Notes under the pieces: generated by a model | What the model saw: the letters and a program-made list of their open reading frames with translations, nothing else | The model's database searches: none | Told to the model about the DNA's origin: nothing | NCBI GenBank assembly: GCA_001443525.1 | Contig: LKPX01000035.1 | Coordinates: 1 to 34,276 of the forward strand | Direction: 5' to 3' | DNA from: Desulfobacteraceae bacterium RAAP-1 | Lineage (GTDB): Bacteria; Desulfobacterota; Desulfobacteria; Desulfobacterales; Desulfatirhabdiaceae | Length of the DNA stretch: 34,276 bases | Made by a program: the position numbers and the translations under genes | Shown: positions 8,361 through 16,547 of the stretch, one piece after another | Layout of the letters: the number at the start of each line of letters is the position of its first letter | Numbering within the stretch: position 1 is the first letter of the stretch

Positions 8361-10067
8361 CATTTTTCCGGAACGAAATATCGATCGGATCAGCCATATC
8401 CCCAGGACAGTGGCGATGGTATAGCCGGTCAGCCCCAGAACTCCGGTGATGCTCAGGGTCTGATGTCCGAACAACGCCACCGGAAACTCCAGCACTTTTT
8501 GAGATGAGTTCAGCACCAGTGATCCTGCAATGGTGGAGGCCGCGATGATGATGCCGACGGTGAGCCGGTTGATGCCTTTTTCAAGCCGGGCATCCAGACG
8601 TTCGAATCCGCTGTGATGCAGTTCGATGCGCTGTTTGCCGGCGGCAGTATGCTTCAGGATTTCGTTCAGCCATTTCGGGGCTGATTTCAGATATTCCCCC
8701 ATTTCTCTGGCGTCTTTCGCCATGCCGGATAAAAGCTTATGGGGTTTGTAGCGTTTTTCCAGAAATGTCAGGGCGTAGGGTCTGCATACTTCCAGAATAC
8801 TGGCGTCGCTTTCCAGAATTTTTCCCAATGCCTCCGTCTGAATAAGTGTTTTCATGAGAAGCAGCAGGTTTCGCGGCAGTTTCAGATGATATTTCAATAT
8901 CAGTTGCATGACGCGGTCATATACATCCCGGACGGTGATGGTGCTGAGGTTTCGTCCATAAAACGTTTCGCACGCATCTTTCAGATCACTCTGGAACATG
9001 ACAATGTCTTTCATGTCTTCATGAATGATACCGGCATCTTGAAGGGCTTCCATCACCATGGCGTAATCATGCTCCGCAAATCCCAGAAGCAGATGGGCTA
9101 CATGGTGCATCATTGCGTCGTCCAGATAGCCGGTGATGCCGAAGTCGATAATGCCCACGCGGCCGTCCGGCATGACGATGGTGTTGGCGGGATGAGGATC
9201 CGCATGGAAAAAACCAAATTCCATGAGCTGCCTTGAAAAGGCTCTGAGTCCCAGTCGGGCAATTTCCCTGGGGTCAAGTCCCATTTTCCGGATGGCTTCC
9301 ACCTGATCCATCTTGACGCCTTCTACATATTCCATGGTCAGAACGGATTTTGAGGACAGTTCCCAGAATACTTTGGGGATATGGATTTCGGTGCTGTCTT
9401 TGAAATTTTTGACGAATCTGTCCAGGTTGCCGGCTTCGATGAACATATCCAGTTCGTTGTAGATCGTGCGTTCGAATTCCGTAACGATGTTGACGGCTCC
9501 GACGTTTCTGGCGGCCTCCGAGAGCTTCTCCAGTTTCCGGGCGATGAAGTACATCAGGCGGATATCCTGTTCGATCACCTTGCGGATTCCGGGACGCACC
9601 ACCTTAATGACCACTTTTTCACCGGAAAACAATCTGGCTGAATGCACCTGGGCAATAGATGCCGCGGCCATGGATTCAGAATCCCATTCCCTGAAAATCT
9701 TGTGGAGAGGCTGTTTCAGTTCCGTTTCGATGACCATCCGGATTTCGCTGAACGGAACCGCCGGCACCCTGTCCTGGAGTTTTTTCAATTCTTCGATGTG
9801 TCGCGGCGGAAGAATATCGGCGCGGGTGCTCATCAACTGACCCAGTTTTATAAAGCTGGGGCCAAGGTCTTCAAACGTGCGCCGGATACGTGCAGGAGAT
9901 GGAAACCCTGAAGAGGTATCCGGGTCCGTATTTTCACAGGAAATATCGGTTTCCGGTTTTCTGAAAACGTCCGCAAAATTTCCCATCCCATGTCGAATAA
10001 GAACCCGATTGATGCTGAAAATCCGCTTCATGCCCCGGATACGGGAAAACCCTTTGATGATATTCAT
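8358..10067 (-). CDS. UbiB/ABC1 (AarF) family atypical kinase-like protein
   Basis: 569 residues. UbiB/COQ8-type proteins are ATP-binding kinase-like proteins needed for isoprenoid quinone synthesis or handling of hydrophobic precursors. The diagnostic KxGQ motif is visible in FIKLGQLMSTRADILP, followed by SIAQVHSA, the ATP-site lysine in VVIKVVRPG, HADPHPANTIVMPDGRVG and IDFGITGYLD. Two hydrophobic helices close the protein (near 510-530 and 540-562), as in UbiB. The ATG at 10067 is chosen because AAAGG lies 7 nt upstream and the protein matches family length; a longer frame to 10280 would cover the opposite promoter. In an anaerobe a role in menaquinone or other isoprenoid metabolism is inferred. 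The stop codon comes from a MITE end fragment. It is divergent from pabBC. Confidence 0.9.
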   Translation of the reverse strand: MNIIKGFSRIRGMKRIFSINRVLIRHGMGNFADVFRKPETDISCENTDPDTSSGFPSPARIRRTFEDLGPSFIKLGQLMSTRADILPPRHIEELKKLQDRVPAVPFSEIRMVIETELKQPLHKIFREWDSESMAAASIAQVHSARLFSGEKVVIKVVRPGIRKVIEQDIRLMYFIARKLEKLSEAARNVGAVNIVTEFERTIYNELDMFIEAGNLDRFVKNFKDSTEIHIPKVFWELSSKSVLTMEYVEGVKMDQVEAIRKMGLDPREIARLGLRAFSRQLMEFGFFHADPHPANTIVMPDGRVGIIDFGITGYLDDAMMHHVAHLLLGFAEHDYAMVMEALQDAGIIHEDMKDIVMFQSDLKDACETFYGRNLSTITVRDVYDRVMQLILKYHLKLPRNLLLLMKTLIQTEALGKILESDASILEVCRPYALTFLEKRYKPHKLLSGMAKDAREMGEYLKSAPKWLNEILKHTAAGKQRIELHHSGFERLDARLEKGINRLTVGIIIAASTIAGSLVLNSSQKVLEFPVALFGHQTLSITGVLGLTGYTIATVLGIWLIRSIFRSGKM

Positions 10068-10096
10068 GGACAACCTTTGTGCTACATGATCACGCG

Positions 10097-10124
10097 TTGA
10101 CAACTGTGGATGGAGTGCTATAAA
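10097..10124 (+). promoter_or_regulatory. Sigma-70 type promoter for pabBC
   Basis: TTGACA at 10097-10102 and TATAAA at 10119-10124 are separated by 16 nt, close to the housekeeping consensus. The predicted start near 10131 leaves a leader of roughly 77 nt before the ATG at 10208. It lies in the divergent gap between the UbiB-like gene and pabBC. Confidence 0.7.
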
Positions 10125-10207
10125 ACCTGATAAAATGGCATCATTTTTAATGAGTACTTTTATCAGATACCTGGATGAAGGTAAAGAGCGGGAAGGGAAG
10201 GGGAATA

Positions 10208-12460
10208 ATGGAGGCTGAATTTTCACTGCCGTTTGCATTGACGGGGGTTCATACGGAGCGGGTGGTTCTTGATGAACCATTTATTACAGCGGCGTCACGC
10301 TTTGCCGATGAGCCGGGAACAGTACTGCTGATGAGCGGCGGCGCGAATCAGGATTGCGCCAGATATCACATACTGGGTGTAAGACCCTGGCTGACGCTTG
10401 TAGGCGGGAGGGATCATCTGCTGCTTTCGATAGACGGTCGGCGGTATCCCGCTACGGATGATCCGCTGCGTGTTCTGAAAAATGTTCTCGATCATTTTCA
10501 TTTGAATACAGATGCGGAAAATTCCGGACTGCCGGTCGCTGCCGGGCTGCTGGGATATCTGGCTTACGATCTGAAGGATTGCCTTGAAAATCTTCCCCGG
10601 ACTTCCGTAGATGATCTGGGGCTGCCGCATATATATCTGGTAGCACCGTCTGTACTGCTGGTTCAGGATACCGTCCGCCGGGAAGCCTGGATATCCACGC
10701 CGGTTCGTGACAGGGGCGGGCGGTCAGAATGCCGGGATATCGTGAATGGCTTCCGATGTGATCTTTCGAAGCCGGCGCCGGATGATCCTGGTTTTTGGGG
10801 AGGTGCGGATGGATTTTTCTCCACTTTTTCCAGAGACCGGCATATGGAAGCGGTTGAATCGGCCAGAGAATATATCCGGTCCGGCGACATCTATCAGGCC
10901 AACATATCCCAGCGCTTCCACCGAAAGTTTCAGGGAAGTCCATTCAGCCTGTTTCGAGCGCTTTTTGAACGCAATCCTGCTCCGTTTTTCGCCTATATTC
11001 AGGCCGGCGACCATCAGATTGTATCCACATCGCCGGAGCGGTTCATATACCGGGACAAGGACAGGGTTGAAACGCGGCCCATCAAGGGAACCCGGCCCCG
11101 GGGAAAGACGCCGAATGAAGATCAGCGGCTGCGCGACGAGCTTTCCGAAAGCCCCAAAGATGACGCGGAGCTGTCCATGATTGTGGATTTGCTGCGAAAC
11201 GATATCGGGAAAGTGTGCCAGCCCGGAACTGTGCGGGTATCCGCGCATAAACGTGTCGAAGCTTATCACAATGTCTATCATCTGGTTTCGGATGTGACGG
11301 GCGTTTTGGATGCGGGAAAAGATTCGGTGGATTTGATCCGTGCGACTTTTCCCGGAGGCTCCATCACGGGATGTCCTAAAATCCGCGCCATGGAAATCAT
11401 CGATGAACTGGAGCCGGTGCGCCGCCATGTCTATACGGGATCCATCGGCTACATCAGTTTTCATGACACCATGGATCTGTCCATCGCCATCCGCACGGCA
11501 ACCGTTTGCCGCGGTCATGTCTTTTTTTCGGTGGGCGGCGGCATTGTCTTCGATTCGGATCCTGCGGATGAATACGCAGAAACCCTGCACAAGGGAAGCA
11601 CCCTCATGACGGTTTTCGAAGGCCGGAACGTTGAAGTGGAGTTAGAACCCGTCGTCTGGATGGATGGCTCCCTGATGCCGCAATCGCAGGCCGCTGTTCC
11701 GGTGGCGTCTCCTGGTGTTCAGTATGGATGGGGATTATTTGAAACCATCCGGGCCGTCAACGGTGCTCTCTGTTATCTCGATGAACATCTGAAGCGTTTT
11801 CAGAATTCCTGGCGCGTGGTTTTGGAGGCGCCGTTTCCGGATATCACCTGGGAAGATGTGATGCGGCAGGTTTTAACCGCCAACCGGCTCGACGACGAAG
11901 TGGCTGCCGTGAAACTGATGGCCGTCCGGGCGGCGTCTTCCGGCGCCACGCCCTGTCATCTGGTGGTGATGGCCAGACCTTATACGCACCGGCTGGATGC
12001 GCTTCAGGCGGAAGGCGTGCGGCTGGCCGTATATCCGGAATCCCGGCAGACGCCTTTGGCCGATCATAAATCCCTCAACCATCTGTATTATATGCTGGCC
12101 GGAGGCTGGGCCAAGCGACAGGGCGCGGATGAGGCCCTGATCGTCAACCCCGATGGCACGGTTTCCGAAACCCATACGGCGAATCTTCTGGTTATCACGG
12201 GAAAGACGGTGGTCCGGCCGTTGTCTCCTCATGTGCTTCCAGGAATTATGGCGGAAAAGGCGGCTGACCTTCTGGCGCAATGGAGGTTTTCAATTATCTC
12301 GAAGTCTGTATCTGTTCAGGAGCTGTACGCCGCCGATCATGTGCTTCTTACCAATTCGCTCATGGGTGCGGTTCCGGCGCTGTCGCTCGATCACATTCCA
12401 TTGACGCCGGCGAGTGCGCTGTGCCGGAAAATCAACCGGGAGTTGCAGCTTTCAGGATAA
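10208..12460 (+). CDS. pabBC: Bifunctional aminodeoxychorismate synthase component I / aminodeoxychorismate lyase (PabB-PabC fusion)
   Basis: 750 residues covering two steps from chorismate to p-aminobenzoate for folate. The N-terminal part (to about 465) is a chorismate-binding enzyme with DIYQANISQRF, STSPERF, PIKGTRPRG, MIVDLLRNDIG, FPGGSITGCPK and YTGSIGYI. The lysine in PIKGT is the mark of aminodeoxychorismate synthase; anthranilate synthase has PIAGT. The C-terminal part (about 490-750) is a PLP class IV lyase: YGWGLFETIRAVNG, the lysine in ADHKSLNHL, and DEALIVNPDGTVSETHTANLLV. Such fusions are known. The glutaminase PabA is not in the window. The ATG at 10208 follows GGAAGGGGAATA; an upstream ATG at 10175 has a poor ribosome site. 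It has its own promoter and is probably monocistronic. Confidence 0.94.
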   Translation: MEAEFSLPFALTGVHTERVVLDEPFITAASRFADEPGTVLLMSGGANQDCARYHILGVRPWLTLVGGRDHLLLSIDGRRYPATDDPLRVLKNVLDHFHLNTDAENSGLPVAAGLLGYLAYDLKDCLENLPRTSVDDLGLPHIYLVAPSVLLVQDTVRREAWISTPVRDRGGRSECRDIVNGFRCDLSKPAPDDPGFWGGADGFFSTFSRDRHMEAVESAREYIRSGDIYQANISQRFHRKFQGSPFSLFRALFERNPAPFFAYIQAGDHQIVSTSPERFIYRDKDRVETRPIKGTRPRGKTPNEDQRLRDELSESPKDDAELSMIVDLLRNDIGKVCQPGTVRVSAHKRVEAYHNVYHLVSDVTGVLDAGKDSVDLIRATFPGGSITGCPKIRAMEIIDELEPVRRHVYTGSIGYISFHDTMDLSIAIRTATVCRGHVFFSVGGGIVFDSDPADEYAETLHKGSTLMTVFEGRNVEVELEPVVWMDGSLMPQSQAAVPVASPGVQYGWGLFETIRAVNGALCYLDEHLKRFQNSWRVVLEAPFPDITWEDVMRQVLTANRLDDEVAAVKLMAVRAASSGATPCHLVVMARPYTHRLDALQAEGVRLAVYPESRQTPLADHKSLNHLYYMLAGGWAKRQGADEALIVNPDGTVSETHTANLLVITGKTVVRPLSPHVLPGIMAEKAADLLAQWRFSIISKSVSVQELYAADHVLLTNSLMGAVPALSLDHIPLTPASALCRKINRELQLSG

Positions 12461-12495
12461 AGATTCAGCGGAGCGTTATCAGTCGGGGAGGGCCG

Positions 12496-12515
12496 GCAAG
12501 GGGCTATCCCCTTGC
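12496..12515. terminator. Hairpin between convergent genes, possible bidirectional terminator
   Basis: GCAAGGGG (12496-12503), loop CTAT, CCCCTTGC (12508-12515): a perfect 8-bp stem in the 101-bp gap between pabBC and the converging PTS-like gene. There is no T-run on either strand, so it is not a textbook intrinsic terminator. Position and symmetry suggest a role in ending or protecting transcripts. Confidence 0.45.
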
Positions 12516-12561
12516 GGCTACCTTCCGTAATTATCACGTTGAACGTGTTGAAGAAAGACAG

Positions 12562-13365
12562 CTACTTGGACGCCGCCGTCGTCGCGCCTGCCCCCCGTAT
12601 CGCCAGGCAGTCATACACCACACGGTCAGCCTGGTAGATGACTTCCGAGCGCTTGATGACGCGCCATCCGCTGTTCTGAAACACGCCGTCCGATGCGATT
12701 TTTTCGATCAGGCCGGAAACGGTGTCGAGGTATTCCACCAGCGGACGGTTTTGTGTCAGTACGACAGGTTTCATGCCGGGAGCAGCGATCAGGGTGACGG
12801 GCTCCATGACCAGATTGCCCAAGTCGTATGTCGGTGCTGTGGCGATGGTCTGCCTGGCCTGAAGCTGGATCATGCGCGCCCGCGTGTCCGGGCCGACGGT
12901 TTCCCGTGTGGAGCTGATCAGATCCAGCAGGTGATCGCGAACCTCATTCAGCTCTTGGGCGTCGCCGAGTTTATCAAGCCCCGGATAGGCGATCAGCGCC
13001 TTGGCCAGCATGGACACTTCCCGCAGAAAATGATTCCGCTGGTTGTCCGGTACCAGATACATGGCGATGATGGATACGGGAATACCGTCCGTCGCGCCGT
13101 AATCGATGCCTGAAGGGCTCCAGCCGACAACGCAGATCAGATCTTCTTCAAACGACACCCGTGCATGAGGGCAGGCCCAGCCTTTACCCAGCGTGGTGTT
13201 GGTTGATTTTTCCCTGGCCATGACCAGTTCTTTCACGTCGGTGCCGGCGGGAAGCGACGGGATTGCCTCGATGATGTGCGCCAGAAACTCCAGCGCATCC
13301 TCTTTCTGATTGTCCGGCAGCTCAATCAGTCTGCCTTCCTGCAGTGCGTCCAGCAAGCTGTCCAT
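12562..13365 (-). CDS. PTS EIIA type-2 (PtsN-like) domain protein paired with mgtA
   Basis: 267 residues, soluble. The first 145 or so residues match the EIIA mannitol/Ntr fold. The phosphorylatable histidine is H67 in GKGWACPHARV, and DGIPVSIIAMYLVPD and FLREVSMLAKAL follow as in PtsN. The remaining 120 residues include MEPVTLIAAPGMKPVVLTQN and form an extra domain that I do not recognise. The ATG lies 2 nt after the mgtA stop, with GGAG upstream, so the two are transcribed together. PtsN is known in enterobacteria to control ion transport by direct contact. A regulatory role on the Mg2+ ATPase or on sensing cell energy state is therefore inferred, not sugar uptake. No EIIB or EIIC is present. 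Confidence 0.8.
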   Translation of the reverse strand: MDSLLDALQEGRLIELPDNQKEDALEFLAHIIEAIPSLPAGTDVKELVMAREKSTNTTLGKGWACPHARVSFEEDLICVVGWSPSGIDYGATDGIPVSIIAMYLVPDNQRNHFLREVSMLAKALIAYPGLDKLGDAQELNEVRDHLLDLISSTRETVGPDTRARMIQLQARQTIATAPTYDLGNLVMEPVTLIAAPGMKPVVLTQNRPLVEYLDTVSGLIEKIASDGVFQNSGWRVIKRSEVIYQADRVVYDCLAIRGAGATTAASK

Positions 13366-13367
13366 AA

Positions 13368-16034
13368 TCAGTTATCTCCATATCGGTGAAAAAACCATGT
13401 CTTGATCAGATGTGTCAGCAGAGAGTAAACCACCAAAAATGCCGCGATCCATCCCCAGAATACGGCGGGCAGGGGAACCATGCCCAGATCTTTCGCGAAG
13501 GGTGAATAGGGCAGCCATGCGCCGATGGCCATGATGGCCAGCGTGGTCATCGTCATGGGCAGAGACGCCCGGCTGCCGAAAAACGGTATCTTCCGGGTGC
13601 GGATGATATGAACAATCAGCGTTTGGGTCAGCAGCGACTCCACAAACCAGCCCGTTTGAAACAATTGAGCAAACGACTCTTTCTGCAAGGCGGTCAGAGC
13701 CGGATTGGTGAATGCGCTGCAATGGAAAAAGAACCACATCAGCGCAAAGGTCGCATAATCAAAAATGGAGCTGACAGGGCCGATAAAGACCATGAAACGT
13801 TTGATGTTGTCGATATTCCATTTGAGGGGTTTGGCCACCAGCTCCTCATCCACGTTGTCCGTAGGAATACCGGTTTGCGAAAAATCGTAAAGCAGATTAT
13901 TGGTCAGCACCTGTATCGGCAGCATCGGCAGAAACGGCAGTAAATAGCTTGCGCCGACCACACTGAACATGTTGCCGAAGTTGGAGCTTGCGCCCATCCG
14001 GATATACTTGATGATATTGGCAAAAACCTTACGGCCCTCGATGATGCCTTCCTCCAGCACCAGCAGGTTTTTTTCCAGAAGCACGATATCCGCGGCTTCC
14101 TTGGCCACATCCACCGCAGAATCCACCGATATCCCTACATCCGCGGCCTTGAGCGCCGGCGCGTCATTGATGCCGTCGCCCATGAAGCCCACCACATGGC
14201 CGTTGCCGCGCAGTTCGCGGACGATTTCCTCTTTCTGGGCAGGCGTTACCTTGACAAAAACGTTGGCTTCCTGAATCGCCTGTGAAAATTTTTCCGGTGA
14301 CAGTTGCGCCAGCTCGCCGCCGGTGACGATCCGCCGGATGTCAAGTCCGACATCCCGGCAGACCTTGTCCGTAACAAGACCGTTGTCGCCGGTGACGACT
14401 TTCACCTGAACGCCGGCCCGGTGCAGCAGCTCGATGGCTTCTCCGGCGGAATCCTTGGGCGGATCGAAAAAAGCGATGTAGCCCAGCAGAATCAGTTCGC
14501 GTTCATCCGCCACGGTGTATGTGTTTCGCACGCGCGGGAATTCCCGGTAAGCGATGCCGAGCACCCGGTATCCATCCTTGTTGAGCCGTTCGACTTCCTC
14601 AAAAAGGTCTTCCCGAATCATGCCGATCAGGGGATAGACTTCATCGCCGATTTGATAGCGGCTGCAGCAGGTGTAGATTTCCTCCACCGCGCCTTTACAG
14701 ATCAGCACATGATCGCCTTCGTAGTCCACCACCACGGACATGCGCCGGCGCTGGAAATCAAAGGGAAGCTCATCCACCAGGCTGCAATTGCCTTCGGCGT
14801 CCAGATCGCTGAAATCGAGGACGGCCCTGTCCAGCAGGTTCCGGAGACCGGTCTGATAATAACTGTTCAGATACGCGTAGCTCAGAACGTCTTCGCATAC
14901 ATGGCCGATGATATCCACATGCCGTTCGAGAACAACCTTGTCCTGCGTCAGTGTTCCGGTTTTATCGGTGCAAAGGACGTCAATGGCGCCGAAGTTCTGG
15001 ATGGACGGCAGGCGTTTGACAATCACTTTTCTTCCGGCCATCGTCAATGCGCCCTTGGCGAGATTGACCGTGACGATCATCGGCAGCATTTCCGGCGTCA
15101 GACCGACTGCTACCGACAGGCCGAACAGAAGCGCTTCAAGCCAGTTGCCCTTGGTCATGCCCACGATAAAAAACACGGCGCAGACCATGACCACCATGAA
15201 CCGGATCATGAGCCAGGTAAAGGAACGCACACCGCGGTCGAAGCTGGTTTCGTCGCGGGGATCGGTCAGCCGCTCCGAAATGGCGCCGAAGAGGGTTTTA
15301 GCGCCGGTATTTACCACCACCCCTCGCGCCGTACCGCTGGTGACGCTGCTTCCTAAAAAGCAGGCGTTGGGAAATTCCCAAACGGTTTGATCGCGGGATG
15401 GGGTTGCTTCAGCCATTTTCTCGATGGCCATGGATTCTCCGGAAAGCGCCGACTGGCTCACGAAAAAATCCTTGGCGGCAAGAAGCCGCAGATCCGCTGG
15501 AATCAATGAGCCGGCATGGAGAAGTACGATATCGCCCGGCACCACTTCGGATATCCGGATTTCGGTTTCCTTGCCGTTGCGCAGGACCAGAGTGCGGGAC
15601 TGCACACGTTTTCCCAGCGTTTCGACGGCGTTGGTTGAACGCCGATCCAGGATATAGGACAGGCCGACGCTGAGAAGCACCATTGTGCAGACAATACCGG
15701 CGGATACAATATCGCCGGTGCTGGCGGAAATCACGGAAATCAGCAGCAACTGAATGACCAGCGGGTTTTTGCACCGCCGGAAGATGTCTTCCCAGAACCC
15801 CACATGCCGGGCGTGGGAGAGTTCATTGGGGCCGAACTCATCCAGACGGCGTTCGGCTTCCTCTTCGGTCAGCCCTTTGAAATCCGTTTCGAGTTTGGCC
15901 AGCGCTTCCCGGGATGAAGCCGCGCATACATCTCTTAAGCGGCGTTCAAACCGGTTGCTGTCCTGCGATGTTTTGGTATTCAGAGGTTTTGAGGCAGAAC
16001 TTCTGAAGAATTTTCTAAAAAAGTTTTTGATCAT
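13368..16034 (-). CDS. mgtA: Mg2+-importing P-type ATPase (P3B, MgtA/MgtB type)
   Basis: 888 residues, inner-membrane magnesium importer. Motifs in order: LTEEEAERRLDEFGPNEL in the N-terminal cation-ATPase domain, QSALSGESM (actuator, TGE-like loop), PEMLPMIVTVNLAKGA (membrane helix typical of MgtA), the phosphorylation site D357 in CTDKTGTLT, KVVTGDNG and MGDGINDAPALK. C-terminal helices include LTNNLLYDFSQTGIPTDNVD, which is also MgtA-like. The start at 16034 is chosen because GGGAGG then lies 7 nt upstream; the ATG at 16040 sits directly on the ribosome site. It is preceded by about 450 nt of leader with a small acidic/proline ORF and hairpins (listed separately), which suggests Mg2+-dependent control. 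The PTS EIIA-like gene follows at 2 nt. Confidence 0.94.
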   Translation of the reverse strand: MIKNFFRKFFRSSASKPLNTKTSQDSNRFERRLRDVCAASSREALAKLETDFKGLTEEEAERRLDEFGPNELSHARHVGFWEDIFRRCKNPLVIQLLLISVISASTGDIVSAGIVCTMVLLSVGLSYILDRRSTNAVETLGKRVQSRTLVLRNGKETEIRISEVVPGDIVLLHAGSLIPADLRLLAAKDFFVSQSALSGESMAIEKMAEATPSRDQTVWEFPNACFLGSSVTSGTARGVVVNTGAKTLFGAISERLTDPRDETSFDRGVRSFTWLMIRFMVVMVCAVFFIVGMTKGNWLEALLFGLSVAVGLTPEMLPMIVTVNLAKGALTMAGRKVIVKRLPSIQNFGAIDVLCTDKTGTLTQDKVVLERHVDIIGHVCEDVLSYAYLNSYYQTGLRNLLDRAVLDFSDLDAEGNCSLVDELPFDFQRRRMSVVVDYEGDHVLICKGAVEEIYTCCSRYQIGDEVYPLIGMIREDLFEEVERLNKDGYRVLGIAYREFPRVRNTYTVADERELILLGYIAFFDPPKDSAGEAIELLHRAGVQVKVVTGDNGLVTDKVCRDVGLDIRRIVTGGELAQLSPEKFSQAIQEANVFVKVTPAQKEEIVRELRGNGHVVGFMGDGINDAPALKAADVGISVDSAVDVAKEAADIVLLEKNLLVLEEGIIEGRKVFANIIKYIRMGASSNFGNMFSVVGASYLLPFLPMLPIQVLTNNLLYDFSQTGIPTDNVDEELVAKPLKWNIDNIKRFMVFIGPVSSIFDYATFALMWFFFHCSAFTNPALTALQKESFAQLFQTGWFVESLLTQTLIVHIIRTRKIPFFGSRASLPMTMTTLAIMAIGAWLPYSPFAKDLGMVPLPAVFWGWIAAFLVVYSLLTHLIKTWFFHRYGDN

Positions 16035-16101
16035 GGACATACCTCCCGCTCGCATCAAACAGCCCGTCCGTTTTTACTGACGGAGACAGACGGCGATAAA
16101 A

Positions 16102-16153
16102 CCAGACACGAATCTTATACAGGATTTGAAACTGTATAATAGTACCTGTCTGG
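16102..16153 (-). promoter_or_regulatory. Compound hairpin in the mgtA 5' leader
   Basis: Outer arms CCAGACA (16102-16108) and TGTCTGG (16147-16153) enclose inner arms TATACAG (16116-16122) and CTGTATA (16132-16138), loop of 9 nt. Both stems are perfect 7-bp pairings separated by short internal loops. A smaller hairpin, GCCTG TT CAGGC, lies at 16161-16172. They sit 68-140 nt before the mgtA start, on its transcript. A role in Mg2+ sensing or transcript stability is inferred only. Confidence 0.5.
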
Positions 16154-16291
16154 GGCAAGAGCCTGTTCAGGCCGATTTCGCGCTGTTTCATCGAAAACAC
16201 GAAACCATCTTGAAATATTTTTGAAACATCAAGGGGAGGAAAAAAGACTTCTTCGGGATGGTTTTTGTGATGTAAAAATCATTCCGAGCCC

Positions 16292-16390
16292 TCCGCTGAC
16301 ACCACGTATTGGGGATGTGGAAGCAGCGGACAGGTGAGACAACGAGAGAGGAAAACTCCAGCGCTATTGGATCACAACCGCAACTTCCAC
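16292..16390 (-). promoter_or_regulatory. Attenuator-like alternative RNA structures upstream of mgtA
   Basis: Read on the mgtA transcript. Region 1 is GUGGAAGUUGCGG (16390-16378), inside the last codons of the small leader ORF. Region 2 is CCGCUGCUUCCAC (16329-16317). Region 3 is GUGG (16305-16302) plus CAGCGGA (16298-16292). Regions 2 and 3 form a hairpin: a 7-bp outer stem UCCGCUG/CAGCGGA, internal loop, and CCAC/GUGG with an 11-nt loop. Regions 1 and 2 can instead pair over 13 positions with 11 Watson-Crick pairs, one G-U and one mismatch. The two pairings exclude each other. A ribosome reaching the leader stop would cover region 1 and favour 2:3; early release would favour 1:2. Five U residues lie 14 nt after the 2:3 hairpin. 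The effect on mgtA is inferred. Confidence 0.6.
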
Positions 16391-16440
16391 CATGTAGTGT
16401 GTGCATCGTCCCCGTTGGGAGGTTGGTCGTCGTCGTTCAT
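16372..16440 (-). CDS. Candidate Mg2+-sensing leader peptide upstream of mgtA (22 aa)
   Basis: A 22-codon ORF starting at ATG 16440 and ending at TGA 16372-16374, with AAAGGA 9 nt before the start. The peptide begins M-N-D-D-D-Q-P-P-N-G-D-D and ends T-T-W-W-K-L-R-L. Five of its first twelve residues are Asp and two are Pro. Acidic and proline-rich N-termini are known to destabilise translating ribosomes at low Mg2+, the mechanism described for the E. coli MgtL leader (MEPDP...). The sequence is otherwise unlike MgtL. A longer in-frame version starts at ATG 16479 (35 residues, preceded by GAGAGGG) but would be almost leaderless if the promoter at 16491-16519 is right. The end of the ORF overlaps region 1 of the attenuator-like structure. 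Confidence 0.55.
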   Translation of the reverse strand: MNDDDQPPNGDDAHTTWWKLRL

Positions 16441-16490
16441 TGCTGAAAATCCTTTCTTGTGAAATGATATGGTCTTCATAGTTCGCCCTC

Positions 16491-16519
16491 TCTTTAAGCT
16501 CAAAAAATACGTGTGTCAA
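16491..16519 (-). promoter_or_regulatory. Possible promoter of the mgtA leader transcript
   Basis: On the minus strand TTGACA (16519-16514) is followed after 17 nt by TAAAGA (16496-16491). The -35 box is perfect, the -10 box weak, as is common for regulated promoters. The predicted start near 16484 would place 44 nt before the leader ORF ATG at 16440 and about 450 nt before mgtA. Confidence 0.45.
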
Positions 16520-16547
16520 GGTTTTTCAAAGTTGTCTAGAATTGCCA

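Noticed and set aside
12496-12515. Textbook intrinsic terminator
   Set aside because: The stem is perfect but there is no T-run on either strand, so it is listed only as a possible terminator.
16015-16200. 61-codon ORF on the minus strand overlapping the mgtA start
   Set aside because: It has no ribosome site at its GTG or ATG, its translation resembles no family I know, and it runs through the hairpin region.
16188-16406. 72-codon minus-strand ORF inside the mgtA leader
   Set aside because: It overlaps the better supported 22-codon leader ORF in another frame, lacks a ribosome site and covers the attenuator-like hairpin.
16040-16480. M-box (ykoK) Mg2+ riboswitch upstream of mgtA
   Set aside because: The conserved M-box core segments were looked for on the minus strand and not found; the leader is better explained by a small ORF with alternative pairings.
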